Of a stretch of 8,426 nt of DNA, positions 7,005 through 8,426 are shown piece by piece. Under the pieces are notes generated by a model. The model searched no databases. It was not told the origin of the DNA and saw nothing but the letters and a program-made list of their open reading frames with translations. A program made the position numbers and the translations under genes. Every line of letters begins with the position of its first letter. The stretch's first letter is position 1. Source of the DNA: Methanosphaera sp. SHI613 (GTDB taxonomy: Archaea > Methanobacteriota > Methanobacteria > Methanobacteriales > Methanobacteriaceae); assembly GCA_003266145.1 (NCBI GenBank), contig MVJJ01000179.1, forward strand, positions 1 through 8,426. The letters run 5' to 3'.

Positions 7005-7016
7005 AACACTGTTATA
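7002..7016. promoter_or_regulatory. Palindromic operator copy 1
   Basis: TATAACA-C-TGTTATA is a perfect 7-bp-arm palindrome with one central base. It overlaps the nifS TATA box edge. Two related copies lie in the same intergenic region, which makes a protein-binding site more likely than a chance AT-rich palindrome. Confidence 0.6.
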
Positions 7017-7029
7017 TCACAATGTTATA
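7015..7029. promoter_or_regulatory. Palindromic operator copy 2
   Basis: TATCACA-A-TGTTATA has the same design as copy 1, with one arm mismatch (C for A). It shares two bases with copy 1, its centre 13 bp away. Tandem sites at slightly more than one helical turn would fit cooperative binding of two dimers. Confidence 0.55.
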
Positions 7030-7122
7030 TTTTTTTGAAGTAGTATTTAAATGTACTCTTTTTTTGATTTGCCAAATAAAAAATTTTTATATTATTTTAT
7101 GTTAAGGGTAACAAACTATAAA

Positions 7123-7137
7123 TATAACAATGTTAAT
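7123..7137. promoter_or_regulatory. Palindromic operator copy 3
   Basis: TATAACA-A-TGTTAAT has a left arm identical to copy 1 and a right arm with the last two bases swapped. It starts within the last two bases of the plus-strand TATAAATA box (7117-7124), so a bound protein would block TBP or the start site of a promoter reading towards the substrate-binding protein gene. Confidence 0.55.
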
Positions 7138-7242
7138 ATAATTCTTTAAGGGATTCTAAGTAAAAATATGAAAATCTTTCAAAAATGCAATGGGATTAAT
7201 TACTTTTTACAATAGCAAAATTATAATAATTAGCGAAATCTA

Positions 7243-7284
7243 TTTATAATTATATAATAAAAGCTAATATAAAAATTATAGGAG
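7243..7284 (+). promoter_or_regulatory. Proximal promoter and ribosome-binding site of the substrate-binding protein gene
   Basis: TTTATAAT (7243-7250) predicts a start near 7272 and a leader of about 21 bases. AGGAG (7280-7284) lies 8 bases before ATG 7293. A stronger-looking TATAAATA at 7117-7124 could serve as a distal promoter with a leader of about 145 bases. The sequence alone cannot decide between them. Confidence 0.45.
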
Positions 7285-7292
7285 CTGTAATA

Positions 7293-8231
7293 ATGGATAA
7301 AAAAATTATAGGAATTATTGCAGCAGTCATTATACTAATAGCTGCAATAGCAGCATTTGGGTCATTTGGTGGAAGTGGAGAAAAAGTATCCATAGGATAT
7401 TTACCATCCGACCACGATTCAGCATTATTTGTTGCAAATGCATCAGGAATGTATAAAGACGCTGGAATAGACGTAGAACTACATGAATATAATAACGGTG
7501 GAGACCTGATGAGTGCTATGGCCAGTGGTAAAGTAGATGTAGGATATGTAGGAATAACACCAGTATTATCCTCAATATCCAAAGGAGTACCAGTAAAAAT
7601 AGTGGCAGGAGCACAAACAGAAGGAAGTGGATTAATATCATCAAACGCTAACGTTCATTCAATAACGGATTTACAGGGAAAAACAATAGCAACACCTGGT
7701 GAAGCATCCATACAAAATATGTTACTCAAATATGAATTGAAAAACAATGGAATGGACCCATCAAGCGTAAAAAGTCCTGGAATGAAAGTGGCATCAATGA
7801 ATGATGCACTAAAAACAGGAAGTTTAGATGCAGCATTAACATATGAACCATTCGTATCAATAGCCACAGAATTAAACAATGCAACGATGGTTAAAAAATC
7901 AGGAGAAATATATCCTAACCATCCATGCTGTGTAGTGGCAGTAAGCGACAAATTCATAAATGAAAAACCGGAAACTGTACAAAAAATAGTGGATATCCAC
8001 AAAAAAGCTACAGAAAAACTAAGATCAAGCCCTGAAGAATGTGTAGATTACCTCCCTGATACAATAGTACCAAATAAAGAGGTGGAAAAAGGAGTACTCA
8101 AAGAATTAAATTGGGTATCTGACCTAAACGACACATACAAACAGGACATAAAAGACTTCATAACAGTCGAAAAAGACCTTGGTCTAATAAACACCACATT
8201 TACTGATGAACAACTGTTCTACAGTAAATAA
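7293..8231 (+). CDS. ABC transporter substrate-binding protein, NitT/TauT/SsuA (NMT1-like) family
   Basis: This 312-aa protein is a periplasmic-type binding protein that should capture a small solute outside the membrane. An N-terminal hydrophobic stretch (about 5-24) follows MDKK, then a glycine/serine linker (FGSFGGSGE). There is no lipobox cysteine, so it is either held by this helix or cleaved and released. The NMT1/SsuA fold follows: VSIGYLPSDHDSALFVANASG (32-52), a G-I-D-V-E-L strand (58-63), GGDLMSAMASGKVDVGYVG (69-87), TDLQGKTIATPG (125-136) and SLDAALTYEPF (177-187). HPCCVV (210-215) has adjacent cysteines. Family members bind sulfonates, taurine, nitrate or pyrimidine precursors; the ligand cannot be read from sequence. 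Divergence from nifS with shared palindromes makes a sulfur compound an attractive guess. No permease or ATPase gene follows within the window. Confidence 0.85.
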   Translation: MDKKIIGIIAAVIILIAAIAAFGSFGGSGEKVSIGYLPSDHDSALFVANASGMYKDAGIDVELHEYNNGGDLMSAMASGKVDVGYVGITPVLSSISKGVPVKIVAGAQTEGSGLISSNANVHSITDLQGKTIATPGEASIQNMLLKYELKNNGMDPSSVKSPGMKVASMNDALKTGSLDAALTYEPFVSIATELNNATMVKKSGEIYPNHPCCVVAVSDKFINEKPETVQKIVDIHKKATEKLRSSPEECVDYLPDTIVPNKEVEKGVLKELNWVSDLNDTYKQDIKDFITVEKDLGLINTTFTDEQLFYSK

Positions 8232-8237
8232 TTACCC

Positions 8238-8251
8238 TTTTTTCTTTTTTT
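8238..8251 (+). terminator. Oligo-T terminator after the substrate-binding protein gene
   Basis: CCC leads into T6, C, T7 beginning 7 bases after the stop codon. This is a strong archaeal oligo-T end and suggests the gene is transcribed alone, apart from any transporter partners further right. Confidence 0.6.
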
Positions 8252-8360
8252 ATGTAATATTAAACTAAAAATTCTATTAACTACTTTTTAAACAAATCTA
8301 ATAGGTAAACATTTATCAATATCCTCCTTTGAAAGAGTAATAAAGTATATTCGAGAATAT

Positions 8361-8370
8361 TTTTTATATA
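8361..8370 (+). promoter_or_regulatory. Promoter of an unseen downstream gene
   Basis: TTTTTATATA (8361-8370) is a good archaeal TATA box pointing right, with a predicted start near 8392. AAGGA at 8420-8424 could be a Shine-Dalgarno site for a start codon just past the window end. No coding sequence is visible between 8232 and 8426. Confidence 0.45.
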
Positions 8371-8426
8371 CCCAAGTAAACATACATGATTCAATGACAG
8401 TATAAACAAAATAATTATTAAGGAAA

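Larger units (their letters stand above)
6937..7292. other. Divergent intergenic region between nifS and the substrate-binding protein gene
   Basis: These 356 very AT-rich bases hold no convincing gene. From left to right they contain the nifS Shine-Dalgarno site (6943-6948), a T9 run (6982-6990) and the nifS TATA box (about 6997-7004). Two tandem palindromes (7002-7029) come next, then a TATAAATA box on the plus strand (7117-7124) followed at once by a third palindrome (7123-7137). The last parts are a 15-codon reading frame (7168-7215) that may be chance, a second plus-strand TATA box (7243-7250) and an AGGAG site (7280-7284). The size and repeated operators suggest two regulated promoters facing apart. 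Confidence 0.7.

Noticed and set aside
7101..7112. GTTA-AGGG-TAAC inverted repeat near operator copy 3
   Set aside because: Arms are only four bases and in the opposite order to the 15-bp palindromes; expected by chance in this composition.
7250..8002. Two minus-strand open frames of over 100 codons opposite the substrate-binding protein gene
   Set aside because: Both are antisense to a protein with a consistent fold and good ribosome-binding site, and they have no start signals of their own.
8274..8304. CTATTA...TAATAG inverted repeat after the last gene
   Set aside because: Six-base AT-rich arms with a loop of about 19 bases are weak and the gene already has a strong T-run end.

Overview
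The window is AT-rich DNA that reads as the chromosome of a methanogenic archaeon, most likely order Methanobacteriales and possibly Methanosphaera or a close relative (genus is inference). The evidence is a CofC enzyme of coenzyme F420 synthesis, an archaeal-type prolyl-tRNA synthetase with a C-terminal zinc domain, and a geranylgeranyl reductase that saturates archaeal lipids. Archaeal TATA boxes, GGTGAT/GGAGG-type Shine-Dalgarno sites and oligo-T 3' ends fit this. No rRNA, tRNA, CRISPR array or mobile element was seen.

Layout, left to right. On the minus strand, cofC (F420) is followed by thiD (thiamine) with overlapping ends, from a promoter that looks leaderless. Next, also on minus, is a single small YbjQ/UPF0145 gene with its own TATA box, Shine-Dalgarno site and oligo-T end. 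On the plus strand, proS is followed at once by a two-helix membrane protein of unknown function, and then by a separately promoted geranylgeranyl reductase gene. That gene converges on a minus-strand nifS-nifU operon for Fe-S cluster assembly, with a 14-bp-stem inverted repeat between the two 3' ends. A 356-base divergent intergenic region separates nifS from a plus-strand gene for a membrane-anchored substrate-binding protein of the NitT/TauT/SsuA type. The window ends with what looks like the promoter of a further plus-strand gene.

Most of the window is household metabolism. The part most worth attention is the nifS/substrate-binding-protein divergent region. It holds three copies of a 15-bp palindrome, consensus TATAACA-N-TGTTATA. 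Two are in tandem over the predicted nifS core promoter. The third lies against a perfect TATAAATA box facing the transporter gene. This suggests one regulator controlling Fe-S assembly together with uptake of an unknown substrate, perhaps a sulfur compound. The binding protein has an adjacent cysteine pair (HPCCV). The regulator, the ligand and the rest of the transporter are not in the window.
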